From CBDBGD01 sp965205235 (lineage in GTDB: Bacteria > Chloroflexota > Dehalococcoidia > Lucifugimonadales > UBA1127): DNA of 64,000 nt. Made by a program: the position numbers and the translations under genes. The stretch's first letter is position 1. The number at the start of each line of letters is the position of its first letter. Where the stretch lies: positions 496,001-560,000 of the forward strand of contig CBDBGD010000007.1 of assembly GCA_965205235.1 (NCBI GenBank), given 5' to 3'. Of this stretch, positions 63,554 through 64,000 are shown in pieces. Under the pieces are notes generated by a model. The model worked only from the letters and a program-made list of their open reading frames with translations, was not told the origin of the DNA and did not search any database.

Positions 63554-63832
63554 CTAGTGATAGTCGACCAGGTCTACGTCGTAGACGTTGCCGTCCTCAA
63601 ACCGGAATGTGATTCGCCAGTTTCCCGTAATCGAAATGCTCCATATTCCTCTCCGGTCGCCCCTGAGCGGATGCAGTCTATACCCCGGAAGGTCGATGTC
63701 GCTCGGTTTGGCGGCGGAATCAAGGTCCGCCAGGGCGAGAGCGATCCGATCCCATAAGTGGGCGCCTAGCCTACTAGGGTCCCTTCGCTCATAGAGTCGC
63801 CTCAGTCCTCGATGGCGAAACGACCGAATCAT
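63554..63832 (-). CDS. higB: HigB-family (RelE-like) toxin
   Basis: The product is 92 residues from ATG 63832, the usual HigB length. MIRSFRHRGLRRLYERRDPS, LALADLDSAAKPSDIDLPGY, RLHPLRGDRRGIWSISITGN and WRITFRFEDGNVYDVDLVDY cover the whole HigB/RelE-type fold, a ribosome-dependent mRNA endonuclease. The start is fixed by TATAAT six bases upstream and no ribosome site, indicating a leaderless message. A longer upstream frame to 63919 includes the promoter and is rejected. Confidence 0.92.
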   Translation of the reverse strand: MIRSFRHRGLRRLYERRDPSRLGAHLWDRIALALADLDSAAKPSDIDLPGYRLHPLRGDRRGIWSISITGNWRITFRFEDGNVYDVDLVDYH

Positions 63833-63838
63833 AGAGGG

Positions 63839-63867
63839 ATTATATCGTGTACCGGTACACATATCAA
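63839..63867 (-). promoter_or_regulatory. higBA promoter with a perfect palindromic operator in the spacer
   Basis: On the minus strand: TTGATA (63867-63862), a 17-base spacer, TATAAT (63844-63839), then six bases and the higB ATG. The spacer contains GTGTACCGGTACAC (63847-63860), a perfect 14-bp palindrome placed to block RNA polymerase when bound by HigA. Confidence 0.8.
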
Positions 63868-63913
63868 AGGTTGGGCTATCAAACCGTCGGGACCGACTGG
63901 AGAACCACAGGTA

Positions 63914-63942
63914 TTGCATTACAAACTAGTTTGCAATACAAT
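63914..63942 (+). promoter_or_regulatory. Rightward promoter with a palindrome in its spacer
   Basis: TTGCAT (63914-63919), a 17-base spacer and TACAAT (63937-63942) fit a sigma-70-type promoter reading toward the gene at 63987. The spacer contains CAAACTAGTTTG (63922-63933), a perfect 12-bp palindrome, a likely repressor site. Confidence 0.6.
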
Positions 63943-63986
63943 GCATCTATCAGAGCACGGGAATCAGGGAAAGGCGGAGGTGCAGC

Positions 63987-64000
63987 ATGGCTAAAGCGGA
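63987..64000 (+). CDS. Start of a gene cut off by the window end
   Basis: ATG 63987 follows GGCGGAGG at good spacing, and a promoter lies at 63914-63942. Only the codons for Met-Ala-Lys-Ala are visible, so no product can be named. Confidence 0.4.

Overview
The window is a high-GC (roughly 65-70 % by eye) bacterial chromosome segment, most likely from a Chloroflexota, possibly a Dehalococcoidia/SAR202-type lineage. The support is the pair of Chlor_Arch_YYY/DUF2298 and Agl23-like membrane proteins (15169-19531), the pyrG-fsa-rho and dprA-topA-xerC gene orders, TP-rich and S-layer-like surface proteins, many GTG starts and many short interspersed repeats. The lineage call is inference. No rRNA or CRISPR array is present; two tRNA genes are (Phe-GAA, Ser-GGA).

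Layout. 1-2460: repeats, several very small membrane-protein genes (two of them paralogues), an orphan antitoxin and tRNA-Phe. 2467-4328: endonuclease V and prfB with its programmed +1 frameshift. 4441-12483: a peptide-type ABC transporter whose lipoprotein (4441) is separated from its two permeases (10584, 11518) by a sulfite-oxidase-like enzyme and by a visibly AT-richer methylase / ParB-like / nuclease-like cassette (7396-10389). 12530-21867 (minus): FAD oxidoreductase, LPG-synthase-type flippase, Agl23-like and DUF2298 proteins, ftsY, rnc, and a DsbA-family protein with an in-frame UGA at the active-site position, followed by a bacterial SECIS-like hairpin. 21958-26047: CCA-adding enzyme, amidohydrolase, small protein plus amidase. 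26245-30688 (minus): a zinc uptake system whose binding protein is an AztC-AztD fusion, with a Fur/Zur-type regulator and matching operators. 30780-44002: OGG-type glycosylase, exonuclease/DinG helicase, PHP phosphoesterase, DUF502 protein, aldehyde dehydrogenase, an ABC exporter pair, and xerC-topA-dprA. 44132-50971: surface proteins, coiled-coil microproteins and a repeat field around a DUF559 nuclease gene. 51081-54854 (minus): rho, fsa, pyrG. 56266-63229: the complete F1Fo ATP synthase operon with an extra 32-residue membrane ORF between atpB and atpE. 63241-63867: a higBA module with a promoter whose spacer is a palindrome.

Three general observations. (1) Four genes (peptide-binding protein, S-layer-like protein, rho, atpG) carry single-base frame breaks. 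Since rho and atpG are core genes, consensus indel errors are the simplest explanation. (2) Interspersed repeats directly abut or supply stop codons at prfB, the peptide-binding protein, the dppC-like/FAD gene pair and rho. (3) Some promoters place TATAAT six bases before ATG, suggesting leaderless transcripts.
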